From contig CM063500.1 of NCBI GenBank assembly GCA_032207245.1, positions 85,598,745 to 85,662,744 of the forward strand: 64,000 nucleotides of DNA, written 5' to 3'. Every line of letters starts with the position of its first letter. The first letter of the stretch is position 1. This stretch comes from Pardosa pseudoannulata (lineage: Eukaryota > Arthropoda > Arachnida > Araneae > Lycosidae). The notes beneath the pieces were generated by a model that searched no databases, was not told the DNA's origin, and saw only the letters and a list, made by a program, of their open reading frames with translations. The position numbers were made by a program, and so were the translations under genes. Below are positions 32,369 through 44,662 of this stretch, in pieces.

Positions 32369-33043
32369 CAGTTGAACTCGTTTATAATGAGCACAAAGAG
32401 ACCATAACATTTACTTGTTAAATCCAAGTACTCGTAATAAACGGGTCTTTAAGGCAGGCGTGCAACTAGAAAGGGGAGGAGGCTTGGGAGGTCAAACGAT
32501 TGAGTTTACTAAAAATTTAATTAAAAATTACTTAAATTATATTAATTAAAGTACTTTTCTTTATTTAAGGACAATTAATCCCCCCCCCCCAATCCAGCCT
32601 TATGGGAACACTTGATGATGCAGGCTGATGTGACATTTTACCATGCATCGTTCATCAAAGTATCATTTCCAGTACTTTGACAGTGGTATTTGATGCTGTT
32701 CCACTTCTATCTCTTCAGCCCAGAATCATCAAAATTAGTTGCTTACGGAAGTGGCACTTGAAACTTCTTATAACTCCTTGGTCCATAGGCTGGATAACAG
32801 ATGTAGAATTTGGTGGCAAAAATTCAATTGCACCGGATTTGTGAAACCTCCCTATTGACATTGGAATGCTGGAGGAATTCTTCCTACAGAAGTATTAAAC
32901 TGCAGAAAAGAAAAAAAAAGATTGCAAGACAGAAAAATATTGCTTGTTAAAAGCGACTTCTGTTCTGCAGACTTAACATTGATCCAACCAAATATTGTTG
33001 CTTCCCTCGTTAAATCTGAGCTCATTATAAACGAGTTCGACTG
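32369..33043 (-). mobile_element. Tigger-type transposon, 675 bp, internally deleted
   Basis: Terminus CAGTTGAACTCGTTTATAAT on the left and CAGTCGAACTCGTTTATAAT on the right in reverse, flanked by TA. The minus strand between about 32.70 and 32.87 kb shows degraded Tigger transposase text (PPNSTSVIQPMDQGVI-like residues spread over frames), the region around the last catalytic Asp. A C10 run lies at 32581-32590. Confidence 0.85.
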
Positions 33044-33099
33044 TACTTGACAAGATTAATTTTCCAGTTCTTACAGTATAAAAGTATAATACCTTTGAT

Positions 33100-33930
33100 A
33101 TATTATTTTTTTACACATTTTAATATTACTATATAAGTTTATGTTAAGATTTAATCCATACTATCTCTGCAATTTCAAAGGGAATTTTGGAGTTTAGTAT
33201 GTGGGCGAGGGAGGGGGATCAGAGTGGAAGATCTGTACTGGGTATAGTTTTTGCTAACGGCAGGCTGTGTGTAAAGGTATAAGTTTAGTAAGTGTTTTGT
33301 GGCAACTAGCATCAAAGCACTCCTATATCAAGTAATAAATATGAGAAAGAATATAGCCAATGTGCTTTTTATTGTTTCTGTGTGTGTTAAATTGAGAAGA
33401 GCAGAATAAAAGTTTTTTATGTTCATGTGAGAAGTCTAGTGTGTGATCTTCCACATTGTGAATGTTTTAGTGATAAATATTGTTTTAAATTAATGATAGT
33501 TTCTTTTTATTTGTAATATGCTATCATTTTTTAATTTTTTTTAATTCAGAAGAGCTACACTCATATTTCAATATTAATCTTCAAAGTTTTTAAAATTTAG
33601 ATCACTTTATTGTTCCTTCCCTTTTAATATATACATAAAGATACATGGCTTGTAACCTGACGTTTCTTAAAATTTATCAAGGTGTCAAATTAGAAGCAAA
33701 GCTTTATAAACATAAAGCTGTTTAAAGCAAAAAGTATGTTATGTGAAGCATAATATTGCATAAGATGTACAGCATTTTATATCCTTATTTCGAAATTAGA
33801 CCTACTATTGAAGTTTCAGTTAACCAATCTTTAACATGGTGAACTTTTGACTCTTCACCTCAGAAGACATGCACTTAGACTTCTACCAACCTTGTATAGT
33901 ACTATATAGTTTTTCTTTCATTACTTTGCA
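33100..33930. other. intron or upstream region of zinc-finger gene 1
   Basis: AT-rich, no coding sequence. A block near 33640 (ATACATGGCTTGTAACCTGA) recurs near 48790 upstream of zinc-finger gene 2, supporting a duplicated unit. Confidence 0.5.
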
Positions 33931-34431
33931 GGTTATATGTTTTCTGAGCAATTATCTACAATTGGTGCTTCACAGTTCAACTTGATGTTTTTGTACAAAA
34001 GGAACTTTTATTTTAGTAGAAGAAGTTTTTAGACCTGTAAAATCTTAATAGAAAGTTGTGAAGTACTAACACATGTATTTGTAATTAAATATTTCAGGAT
34101 AAATATGTTTCTGATATGGATTAAATTTTAAGTTCCAGTGCATATCTGTACCAGTTGACATGTTAAGGGATGTAAAAGGATATTTATTTTTGTGAACTGT
34201 TATAGTTCAAGTCTTCTTTTAAATAAATTATAGGCATTATTTCAAACAAATTCAACATTAGTAATAGCTGTCTACTTCAAACAAAAATGTTTGTATCGAG
34301 AGAATCACTTGTGAATTAACGTATCGAATTGGAACCATAAGCTCATGCTTTTTATTAAAGATTATTTTGATTGGAAAGTATGTTAAACATAAATTCAAAT
34401 AGAAATTAGTAAAATTCTGATTATTGTTGAC

Positions 34432-35655
34432 ATGGATAAAAGCACACTTGATCATTATACTTCCATAGTCTCTACAGAAAAGCCTTATTCTTGTAGTATA
34501 TGTCAGAAAGTATTTTTGTCTAGTTCTGACTTAAAATATCATGTTCTTACACATACTGGGAAAAAACCTTTTACTTGTAGTGTATGTATGAAATCTTTTT
34601 CTCGTAAAGGCCACCTAAATGTCCATATTCGTTCTCACTCTGGAATAAAACCTTTTGCCTGTAATGTGTGTATGAAAGCATTTTCTCGAAAATGCCACTT
34701 AGATGTTCATCTTCGTTCCCATTCTGGGGAGAAGCCATTTGCTTGCAATGTTTGTATGAAAACCTATTCTGATAGTTCTAACTTAAAAGTTCACCTTCTT
34801 TCTCATTCAGGAGAAAAACCATTTGTTTGTAGTGCTTGTAACAAATCATTTTTAAAAAAATGTGATTTAACTGCTCATCTTCGTACACATACTGGAGAGA
34901 AACCATTTGTTTGTAGTGTGTGTACAAAAGCATTTTCTAAAAGTTCAGCCTTGAAACTTCATATTCTTTCTCACTCAGAGGAAAAAACATTTGCTTGCAG
35001 TATCTGTGCAAAATCATTTTCTCGAAAATGGAAACTAAATGTTCATCTTCGCTCTCACATTAAAGAAAAACCTTTTACTTGCAATGTATGTATGAAAGCG
35101 TTTTCTCGAAAATACCACTTAGATGTTCATCTTCGATCCCACTCTGGGGAGAAACCTTTTGCTTGCAGTGTGTGTAGGAAAGCATTTTCTCAAAAATGTG
35201 TCTTAGATGTTCATCTACGCTCTCACACTGGGGAGAAACCATTTATATGCAATGTGTGCACAAAATCATTTTCTCAGAAAGCCCACTTAGTCGTTCATCT
35301 TCGTTTCCATACTGGGGAGAAACCATTTCCTTGCAGTATATGTAAGAAATCATTTTCTAAAACAAGTGATCTACATGTTCATCTTCGTTCACATACTGGG
35401 GAGAAACCATTTGCTTGCAGTGTATGTACAAAGCCATTTTCTCGAAAATGTGACCTAGAGGTTCATTTACGTTCTCATACTGGAGAAAAGCCATTTTCTT
35501 GCACCATCTGTACAAAAGCATTTCCTAAAAGTTCAGCCTTAAAAACCCACCTTCGTACACATACTGGGAAAAAACCGTTTTCTTGTAGTGTATGTGCAAA
35601 AGCATTTTCTCAAAAATGCAGTTTAAATAATCACCTTCAATCTCATTTTGGGTGA
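34432..35655 (+). CDS. C2H2 zinc-finger protein with 14 fingers
   Basis: A 407-residue intronless frame: an 18-residue leader (MDKSTLDHYTSIVSTEKP), then 14 C2H2 fingers at a fixed 28-residue spacing with TGEKPF-type linkers. All 14 have both Cys and both His, so it should bind zinc and probably DNA in the nucleus; targets cannot be read safely from sequence. Helices repeat a few patterns (RKCHLDVH, QKCVLDVH, KSSALKLH), a sign of internal duplication of the 84-bp finger unit. There is no KRAB, BTB or ZAD domain. Finger 6 has linker SEEKT and finger 7 IKEKP, both weaker than consensus. An acceptor at 33931 and an upstream exon candidate at 29546-29669 suggest spliced leader exons. Just after the stop is a decayed extra finger. 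It is a paralogue of the 19-finger gene at 49758. Confidence 0.92.
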   Translation: MDKSTLDHYTSIVSTEKPYSCSICQKVFLSSSDLKYHVLTHTGKKPFTCSVCMKSFSRKGHLNVHIRSHSGIKPFACNVCMKAFSRKCHLDVHLRSHSGEKPFACNVCMKTYSDSSNLKVHLLSHSGEKPFVCSACNKSFLKKCDLTAHLRTHTGEKPFVCSVCTKAFSKSSALKLHILSHSEEKTFACSICAKSFSRKWKLNVHLRSHIKEKPFTCNVCMKAFSRKYHLDVHLRSHSGEKPFACSVCRKAFSQKCVLDVHLRSHTGEKPFICNVCTKSFSQKAHLVVHLRFHTGEKPFPCSICKKSFSKTSDLHVHLRSHTGEKPFACSVCTKPFSRKCDLEVHLRSHTGEKPFSCTICTKAFPKSSALKTHLRTHTGKKPFSCSVCAKAFSQKCSLNNHLQSHFG

Positions 35656-35760
35656 AAGTCATTTGTTTACAATGTGTGTAGAAAAGAAAGCATTTTTTCA
35701 GCAATGTTCCTTACATGTTCAACATCAGTTTCACTTCGGGGAAAGTCATATCCTTCAAGT
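35656..35760 (+). pseudogene. decayed extra zinc finger after gene 1
   Basis: Directly after the stop codon the DNA still resembles a finger unit (TCATTTGTTTACAATGTGTG, then GAAAGCATTTTTTCAGCAAT and CACTTCGGGGAAAGTCAT), but with insertions and a broken frame. The gene has therefore lost at least one 3' finger to a new stop. Confidence 0.7.
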
Positions 35761-37175
35761 TTATTCCAAAAAAATAATTTTCTCTACATTGCAGCTTCAA
35801 AGTTAAAATTCTTTCTAATAATTTGACTAACCTTTAACTTGAAATATATGCATATAATAGATATTTCTCAGTAAATGACTTAGTTCATAATTATATAACA
35901 GAGCATTGATTGCTGATAGGTTTTGTAAAGACAGTTAAAAAATGCTTTATTTATCATTAATATTTTTAATTAAGCAAAAAAATATATTATCTATTAGATA
36001 TCTCTGCAAGAATCAGCTGTTAAGGAAAGAACAGAAAAGATGATTACCACTTTAATTAAATATTTACATACCAGCAGCTTAGTTATTAAACATCAGTGGT
36101 GGTATGAAGCACATTAGAAGAATGAAAAAATAATGTTGTCTTTTCAAAAAATACAATATGTACAAAAGGTGTTATACATGTCGCAGAAAAAATTGCTTAA
36201 ACATTTATAAAGTACAGTTTTTTAGCAATACAAATGCTGTACTTCAAAATAGCATCTTAGATACTCTTTTGAGATACAGTGCTCTGTAGTAGGAAGCACT
36301 GCAGAGGATGTTCACAGTCATGATAAAATTGGAAATCACTTTTATTTCTTGAGTAAATACGGTTATAAACATGGGAATTCTACTCTCCCAAAACAAATTG
36401 AAATGCAAAGAATTGGCACCTGCATAACATCACCACGGTCATCACAGTCGAAAGAAAAGAGATTAAATAATCTCACACAAGTGGGGACACTTTTTCCAGG
36501 GTGCAATGCAAACCCAATTTATCCCCCATTCGGTGTCCAAGACTCTGTCGCTCCCTATATGAGCGGACTTTACGAATCTTCCAAACTAAATCACTAGAAA
36601 ACTGGCTCCGATCAAAACACTCAAAAGCCTCCACAAGGTCAAAGTACCTATGTAAGAAAAATGTCGATAAAGCCCCAAATTGAAAAATTCTAGGCTTTTT
36701 ATACCTTGGGGTTAGTTACGGTTCCAGTTACCTCGGAACTCCAGCTAAGGTTACAGCTAGTTTTGTTTTAACTGAATTCTCATAGCAGGCTTCAAATCAG
36801 CTGATTTCGGTCGTTAGTTCTGGACAAAGGAGGGGGATCTTCACAAGTCTAATAGTCCATCTGTTGAACTATCATATACATGTTGATTTCTAAGATAACA
36901 GAGCATTTTTTAAAACATCAAGGTTGGTTTTGTTCTAATCCTCTTTCACAATTAGTTCATCTAATGTTTTGGGATGTTGCTGATAAAGAGCTTGTTTCTA
37001 ATGAGAACAGTTCAAAATGCATAGTAATTCACAGGAGACTTGTTAGGGCATTGGGATGGAATGCATTTAGAAGGAAAAGCTTCAATTCTAGTTTCATTTC
37101 TCTCTTAAGTAATAACATAATTAAAAAATACATGGATATAATTTTTATTTCATGATAAAAAGGCAATCTTCTACT
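35760..37175. other. no gene recognised
   Basis: AT-rich, apart from 36350-36780, which has higher GC and open frames at 36349-36597 and 36501-36683 that I do not recognise. It may be an LTR or other repeat; I cannot assign it. Confidence 0.4.
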
Positions 37176-37179
37176 TTTT

Positions 37180-37335
37180 TGGTCAAAGGAAGGCCTAATG
37201 GGTAGAATGCTTTTCTTCAGAGCAGAAGTTCACAAGTTTGAATCATGCTATTATCATGAATATTCATAGCCATTTTGAATTAACTCAAAGCAGTAGGTCC
37301 CAGTTTCATTTAGTCCTTGTGTAGCAAAACATTAG
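37180..37335 (+). repeat. tRNA-like SINE family A, copy 3
   Basis: Head GGCCTAATGGGTAGAATGC (box A-like) and CAAGTTTGAATCATGC (box B-like), then ATATTCATAGCCATTTTGAA, GCAGTAGGTCCCAGTTTCAT and CTTGTGTAGCAAAAC. Plus-strand copy, head intact. Confidence 0.75.
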
Positions 37336-37339
37336 AGTA

Positions 37340-40300
37340 TAGTGCTCCAAATGTTAAAAACCTTAAATTATACATTGTAGCTCTTTGAAAAGAAACTTTG
37401 TATTTAGTTCTTCTAGTACTAACACTCATAGACGGATCCTTTTTTCTTTGATCTCTGAAATATTTTTAGTATAGTACTTTCAAAGTCAAAAATTGTCATT
37501 AAACTTTTTTTAATCCTACTTTAGACATATAAAGAAAAAGATTTAGTTCTGTTTCTACTTTTTCTGATAAAAGAAAATGTAGTTATCTTCAGTCACTTCA
37601 TCTTCATTCTCTAAAAGCTTTTCTAAACCTTTTGGGACTTTTAACATGTTTGAAATAGAATTAAAAAATACACATTTTGTTAACAAAATGATTAGAAAAT
37701 AAGGTTTTAGGACATATATACCAGAAGTAAGTAAAATGTAGATTCATCATTAAACATTATGACATATATTAAACTTCTCTTTGAAAAAATTATTTTGAGA
37801 TTAAATGTTATCAGGTTTCAAGGTGTATCTTTTATGAAATTGTCTCACAACACTTTAATTATTGCAAATTTGTCTCACTCTGTGAACAGAAAATTTTGAC
37901 TGAGGGACAGAAAAAAAGAAATGTTTAGCATGTGTCAAATGGGAGATTTCTATGAGGTAAAAGCTGGTTCTACGATACAATAAGTGCCTTGATATTAGTT
38001 TAAATTATATTAAAAAGTAGATTAAAGTACAGGTTTTTATGTAAAAATAAAACAGAAAAATACACTTTTGTGTTTTTAATTTTAAAATGGTACTTTAAAA
38101 ACATGCTTTGTATGTTTCACAGTATCTACCAAATGTTAACTAACAAAGTAAAGCTCACTAAGAGAAACATTGTGTAAAATAACATCTTATTTAATTTCAT
38201 CATAGTGCATTGCTGTCAAAGAATTGCCCCCCCCCTCCAGAATTAGTGTTAGGAGCTAAGCTCATCGAGAGACTTTCACAACTAGCGGCATCACAAATTT
38301 ATTGTATTAGAATGTAATGGAATATAATATAGTTGCCATGCATGAGCGAATTATGACATTGTAGTTTTTTCATTTTAAAATGTCTTTTTATCAAATATTT
38401 GATTGTGAATATGTTGACTTTACTTTAATACTTCAAATTGATTACTGGCTGATGTACAAGAGCACACTTAAGTCTTGATTCAACAGTAAAAGTATTTCTA
38501 TGTAAATATTGTACACAAATTGATCATTTATGTAAATAAAGAGCAGTGTTTGTTTGTGTGTCTGTCTATTGACATGATTGCGCTTAAACGGAAAGAGCTA
38601 CTTGCATGAGATTTGATACAGGGGTTCTTTGTGATGCCCTTCAGAACTTCTTTTAAAGCCATTTTTTAAAAATTCAAATAAGTTTTTTTTATTGATTTCA
38701 AGCAATATTAAACAAGGTTTTTCTCTGATTTCAAACATTATTTTAAAAATCAGCCGCAGAAGATGAATTTGTCATAATTTAACTTGATTAAAATAGCCAG
38801 AAAAGTGTTTTAAAAATTAAAAATGATATTGTTTAACATTAAAGTTGTTACTGATATGTCTAAGAGGAGTAAGTTTTCTAATTTTCACTTTGGATATCTA
38901 ATGGGGCAATTGAATATCCAGTATTTCTCTCCAGATAACAGGATATTTGAAATTAAAAATTCACCATATCAGTCTGATACCGAACGTCACTGGATATCCA
39001 TTTCATCCCTAATTTTTGTAACTAATTTTTGTAACTACTATCACAGGGTGTCCACAGACCAGGAAATGTCTGGAAATTCCACAGTCTGATATAATTGGAG
39101 AACTCTTTCTCAAATTGCACTGATTCACATTTTTTTCCCCTTGATTTACCACCATGAAATAGAGCTAGAAATAAATTGGTAGCAAGTATGCGCCATGTCA
39201 TAACAAGAATATTCTGCACCAGCCAGATGTAGATCTTAATACAGCTATGCTATCATAGGTGTGCACAATGTGTTTCAGTTAGAATCTCCAGCCTTACCCA
39301 ATCATAGACCATTCTATGTCAACTCCTGTCCACTAAAAGAAAAGCAAAAAGAAGCTGAAGCAAATAAAATAAAAAGAGTGACATTAGCAAGAAATAGTAT
39401 TGAAGGTTAAAATTACAAAATTTAAAGAAAATGACAATAAATTAAATAGCTCAATGAACAAAATTAGGACATTACATGAATAATTTTTTTTTATTTTAAA
39501 ATTTTTAATTGCTATTTAACTTTTAATGAATAAAATTGTCAGCATTAAGAGCTTTGTTTTGTTTTACTTTTTTAATTTTTAATTATATTTAAGTAATTTT
39601 GAAAGAGGTAGTTTGAATGCTGTTATTTTACTAAAAAATAATTCATAATCAGAGAAAATAGTTATCAATAGGAAAATACCAGGAGAAATTAAAATAAAAT
39701 TTTTTACCACCTTGTATCTTAAAAATCATTTTACCTCTGAAGTAATAGTGATCAGTTTACAGTTGTAAACTCTTTAATAAAAAAAATAAATAAAATATAT
39801 ATATATTTTTTTTTTTAAGTGAGCTTAACTAAGAAAAATGTGGGGGGTTTTTCAGGCTTTGATCACTCTGACAAATCCTACTTTATATATCATACATATC
39901 CTGTTAAATATATTACAGAAATATTTTTCAATTTACATTACATTAAACTTTTTTTTAACAAAAATATTTTATTTTTTCATATTAACCATCATAATCAATA
40001 CATTATAAAGCTTATTTATAATTTTGAAAATGTTGCAGTTTATATCATGATTACGCATCGTAATCTAAAATAATGCTGTGTAACTTATAAATGTTTATGA
40101 ACAGAATTATGAAATGTAAAAATAATTTCCTAGCAGTAATCTAGCAGCATCAAGTGAAGTAACCTTTTCACAGTAAACCATTTTCCAGTGCTTGGGATTT
40201 TATAGTAGATGTAATACTAGATATTTGATGAGCTGTCCTAAGCTTGTTTGATAGCAATGTACATAAATTGGGCTTTTATTGTTATTCTACATAAGACAGA

Positions 40301-40880
40301 AAGATCACTTAATAAAACAGTGGCTCTGAAACATTTTCTACAATTGGCACACTTGCTGAATCCACATTTTCCCAAGTCATCCTATCTAATACTTAAAGTA
40401 CTTTTTGGTAAGTCCTTTTTTTTGGGGGGGGAGGTAAAAGGTGAGCTAATATAAAAATAACACATTTAAGATCAGAAAAAAAAATTAGTGGGGTTGATGA
40501 ACTTGGTGTTCCAGGCACATTTTCTCAAATTGTGAAATTAAATTGTACGCAGCTACACACATTTCCTTTTTGACATTTAATTTAATCTATTGATGGGGTA
40601 TGATGAAATATTATATTATACCAAAAAGATAACTCCAATGAGAATGATGACTTTTTTCATCATGGATAGTTTTTAGGTGCTAATAATTTCTTGAGAGGGA
40701 AAATAGTTTCCATTGTGAAGTCAGTTTAACGAATGTTTATTGTTCTTGATTAAATGGTTAGCACAATACTTTGATTTTATAACTGTTACTGTTAAAAATT
40801 AAGTTTCACACAAATATAAATTCTGAGCTTTAGCACTTTGAAGCAGATATTAATCTTTTGATGAAACTGAAAACTAAACT
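37340..40880. other. AT-rich, gene-free stretch
   Basis: No gene or intact element recognised. A block at about 38540-38640 with GTGTGTCTGTCTATTGACAT resembles one near 46050. CACAGGGTGTCCACAGACCA near 39044 looks like an isolated hAT-type terminus. A C9 run lies at about 38227. Confidence 0.4.
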
Positions 40881-40884
40881 TTCC

Positions 40885-41080
40885 AGCACTATAGCCCACA
40901 TGGCACCATGGCCTGTGGTACCAATCTTTGTATTCTAAACCAAGGGCTCTGGGGATTGAAGCATATGGCCTGGTTGGGTGGTCAACCTTATACTGAACTC
41001 TTAGTGTTTAGCTCCCAATCATGCTTGGTCCTCAGTTTGTCTACCCACTGAAGGGATAAAAGGCTGATCAAGCTTGCCCA
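40885..41080 (-). repeat. tRNA-derived SINE family B, copy 2 (head missing)
   Basis: Read in reverse: GGGCAAGCTTGATCAGCCTT then TATCCCTTCAGTGGGTAGA, GGACCAAGCATGATTGGGAG and CCATATGCTTCAATCCC, in the same order as 29205-29370. The tRNA-like head is absent, a 5' truncation typical of retroposition. Confidence 0.8.
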
Positions 41081-41084
41081 GCCC

Positions 41085-42230
41085 AAGATTTGTAAGGATA
41101 TTAGTTTTTTACTAACAATTTTAAACTGCTAAATTTTGTTTTTAATGAATTGTCATAAGACTTAAATTGTTTTATTCTACAACAGTAAATCCAGATGAAG
41201 TATTGGCATTAAATGGATTTCAAATTCATGTGAATTTATTGATATCATTGCTTTGAAAGTATCCCTCAAATCCCTTGATAAGTTAAGAAATAAATTTCAT
41301 TGTATTTCAAAACCATTACAAGTAAAGGGAATATTCTTTGTATTTTATACCATTGTTTCTTTTTAATAGTTAAAAAATTTTAATGAAATTTTGTACCTTG
41401 CATTGTCAATGGAAGGAAGTTGGGACTTCCCTGAATATCAAAGCACACACTTTTCTCAATGGTTTTCAAACATCTGATTTTAGCAGGATGTGAAATGGGC
41501 TTCCTCCTCTTTAAGATAGAAACTAAAGTACTTCTCCCTGTAGTACCAATGTCTTTTCAAATTTTCATAATACATATTTGGATTCTTTTTAATAAATTAT
41601 CGGTAGTATTGGCCACAAAATTGCATACTAAAAGTATAGGTATATTTCATCTATGTGCAGTAAGAGGGTATTTATTTACTTACTCATATCTTGTCATCAA
41701 TTCAATTTTTTAAAGCATAATTTACACTATTATTCTTTTTAGAAAACTACATCCTTGCTGCGAGTTCCATAAGCTATTGATATAAACTTGGCAATTTAGG
41801 AGAAAAAAATATGCAATGGAATTTAAGACAATTTTATTTTTTAATACCTGATATGTATTTCTAGAAATATCATATAAGCATTTCTAATAGTCAGATAAAT
41901 GTTATTCAAAACTTACAAATCATTTCCTGCTATTTATGATACAAGGAGTAAAAGATTTTTTACTTTAAGACTTTTTCAGTATGTGAGTGCTCTCCTAAAT
42001 GTCCAAGCAGAACAATGGACATTGTTCTTTGGTTCCAGAGTTTTGAAGTTCAAATCCAACTACTTGCATGATATTTCTAGCAGTTTGGAATTGGCTTTAC
42101 GCTGTTGATTCTGATCTTAATGCCTTGTGTTAGGAAAGATTAGACTGTAGTGTTCAAAACCATAAATACACAAGTCATTAAAACTTCACTGTAAAGAGTG
42201 AGTTTTTGTATGGGATTTATGTGACCAAAG
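41085..42230. other. AT-rich, gene-free stretch
   Basis: No recognisable feature; open frames here are short and without motifs. Confidence 0.45.
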
Positions 42231-42237
42231 TTATTAA

Positions 42238-42468
42238 CTGTTTGAGTGTGGTGAAGCGCTATCACTCTTCTCATATATTCTGTCCAAAATGCGTGAAAGT
42301 GTGATGGCAGTGCTGAATGTTACTATAATTTTCCCATTAACTGAAAGAAAAATAAGACTTAATCTCTAATGTGAAAATTATAGTAAAATACAGCAGTGCG
42401 ATCACACTTTTATGCATTTTGGACAAAACACAAGACAAGTGTGATAGCGCTTTGTAGCACTCAAATGG
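42238..42468. mobile_element. 231-bp foldback MITE with TTAA target duplication
   Basis: TTAA flanks both ends (42234-42237 and 42469-42472). Arms of about 95 bp are nearly identical in reverse, for example GCGCTATCAC, TGTCCAAAATGC, AAGTGTGAT and TACTATAATTTTC in both. TTAA specificity points to a piggyBac-type transposase. Non-coding. Confidence 0.88.
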
Positions 42469-42474
42469 TTAAAC

Positions 42475-44495
42475 AAATCATCAAGAGTTTTTTTCCAAAG
42501 TTTAAATTTTAAAGTGATCATATTAGTTTGGTTTTTTAGTATATGAATATGCTTACTTTTCACACATCAAAAGTTTGATGTAAATCTTGTAACATTTATA
42601 AACCTCAAATATGTTAATTTTATTCCTGTAAATCTTGGAACCAATTTACAATATGTTAGAAATGCTCATATAAAATTTCATAATACATTCCTTAGTAAGA
42701 TGCTTTGTTATAATATCTGAGAGGGGCAACAAATTATGTTTAACATATTGAAATTCATATCTTTTGCTATAAAATAAATTTCTAGTAGAATGGCATTTAA
42801 CATCCACATGGTTTTGTACAATGATTTTGAAAAACTCATTGGGGTCTGTTTATCACAAGATATTTTTCTAATTTAAGATTAAAATTTTGATTTTGTAATG
42901 TTTTTAAAAAAAGCTAATTTGTTTGAAACTTTTGTAAGGCCAACACATATTACATTGTGGAAAGACAAACACTGAACTTCTTATAACTATCCAAGCAAAA
43001 GGAGAATTATTTAAAAAATATATATCCTCTTATTGAAATTCTATCATTCCTATAGCTGGCAAAGTCTGAATCTGAAAAGCAGTTAAAGTTTAATGAATCA
43101 GTTTTTGAAAGATTTAACTTATAATCCCTTATAATATTTTTATAATCTAACAATTTCTACATTTTATGATAATATTTCATCAAAGGATTAGACTGAAACT
43201 ACTACAGCAGATTAATGGCTTACATTACAGTCAGTCACATTCTACAGGCAATAAAAATATGTATAGCATATTAAACTACTTTAAAGAATATTTTTATTTT
43301 TTTTATACTCCATAGTAGAGGTTGACAAATCCAGTAGAGAAGTTATTTAACATTTTGGTATCAGTAAAGAGGCGATCAGAAAGTTGTATTTTTGAAACAT
43401 TTTGCGCATTTCATCAATGTACAAATACTAGTGCAGCAAAAGTTGCTTGCCTTGTTTTTTACATTCATTTCCATGGTTGGGTAAAAAAATCTTGATTTTT
43501 ATTTAATTTAATAAATACTATTGATCAGATTTTTTATTTATTTTAAAGTTTCTTGATTTTTTTAAAAAACTGGCATTGGATTTTTCTATTGAATCTTTTC
43601 TTTTACAATTTAAATATTACAAATGAAATTTAATTTATTCATAGAAATATGGTAACTTCATTATTAATCATAATGTTTAAAGATTAAATTTTCATAATGC
43701 TATTTATTTTCTTTATTATAAAGTGTGTAATATTGTTTACATATGACTATGTATTAGGACATAAAGTATGATTTTTTTTATCCTTTCTCAATAAATTGTT
43801 CACATATTTTTCGTTGTTTACAAATTTAAAATTCTTTATGTATTAAATCAGTTTTTACATTATTATTATTTAAATAAACTCAAAAGCAAATGTAAGGGAA
43901 AATATTGATTTGATCTCAGATTCAAAAAGTATATCCTGAAAGGAGTATCATGTGGTCAGGAATTTCACTACCACAGGAAAGATATTTAAACCTTTGTTTT
44001 CCTATGCAAATGATAATGCATTACTATCTATTCTAATGCATCTGGTGGTATCCTTTTTAAGGCAATATAAAATGCTTAAAAATTTCACAAAATGTGAAAA
44101 AATTGATTTTAAAAGAATCTAGTGGTAAATTATGATGTATGTTAAGATAATATAAACCAACCAACCCTGCTTCAATCGTAATAGTTTTTATGTTTTATCA
44201 AATATATTTAGGCCAAACTCACTTCAATTAATTTATTACCATTTGTACTTATTTAGTGGGTTTCTCTAAATCTATACATACTAATAGAACTACATAATCT
44301 CAAAAAGTGAAAGATGCAAAATATTCTTTTTGGCTCAGTACATTGTTGCCATCTTTAAATGTCTGGGTCCTAAAGGTAGAATTTTATGAAACCTGATAAG
44401 TTTGAAGCAAAAGAAAGAAAATACCAGTGATTTTTGGGAAATTTTGAATCAATGAACAATTTTAAGAAGTCTTGAATAAACAATTGTTAAATTAT
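42475..44495. other. AT-rich, gene-free stretch
   Basis: No gene, RNA or transposon end recognised. Confidence 0.45.
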
Positions 44496-44498
44496 ACA

Positions 44499-44600
44499 GT
44501 GAACCCTCCAATTAGAGGACATCTCTGGGAACAACAAATTTGACCCCTGTTTAGAAGTGTCTTGTATTTGGAGGTTTAGGTATAAGGTGTTAAAAAATTT
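44499..44600. mobile_element. isolated Tigger-type terminus
   Basis: TA then CAGTGAACCCTCCAATTAGA and GGACATCTCTGGGAACAA look like the start of a pogo/Tigger element, but its partner end is not found before the neighbouring element begins at 44663. Confidence 0.45.
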
Positions 44601-44662
44601 AATTTTCTTTTTTATGTATATATATATATTCTTATATACATCTATATATGTATATATATATA

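Noticed and set aside
36349..36683. Two overlapping plus-strand open frames in a GC-richer patch
   Set aside because: No motif recognised in either; may be an LTR-like repeat but I cannot support it.
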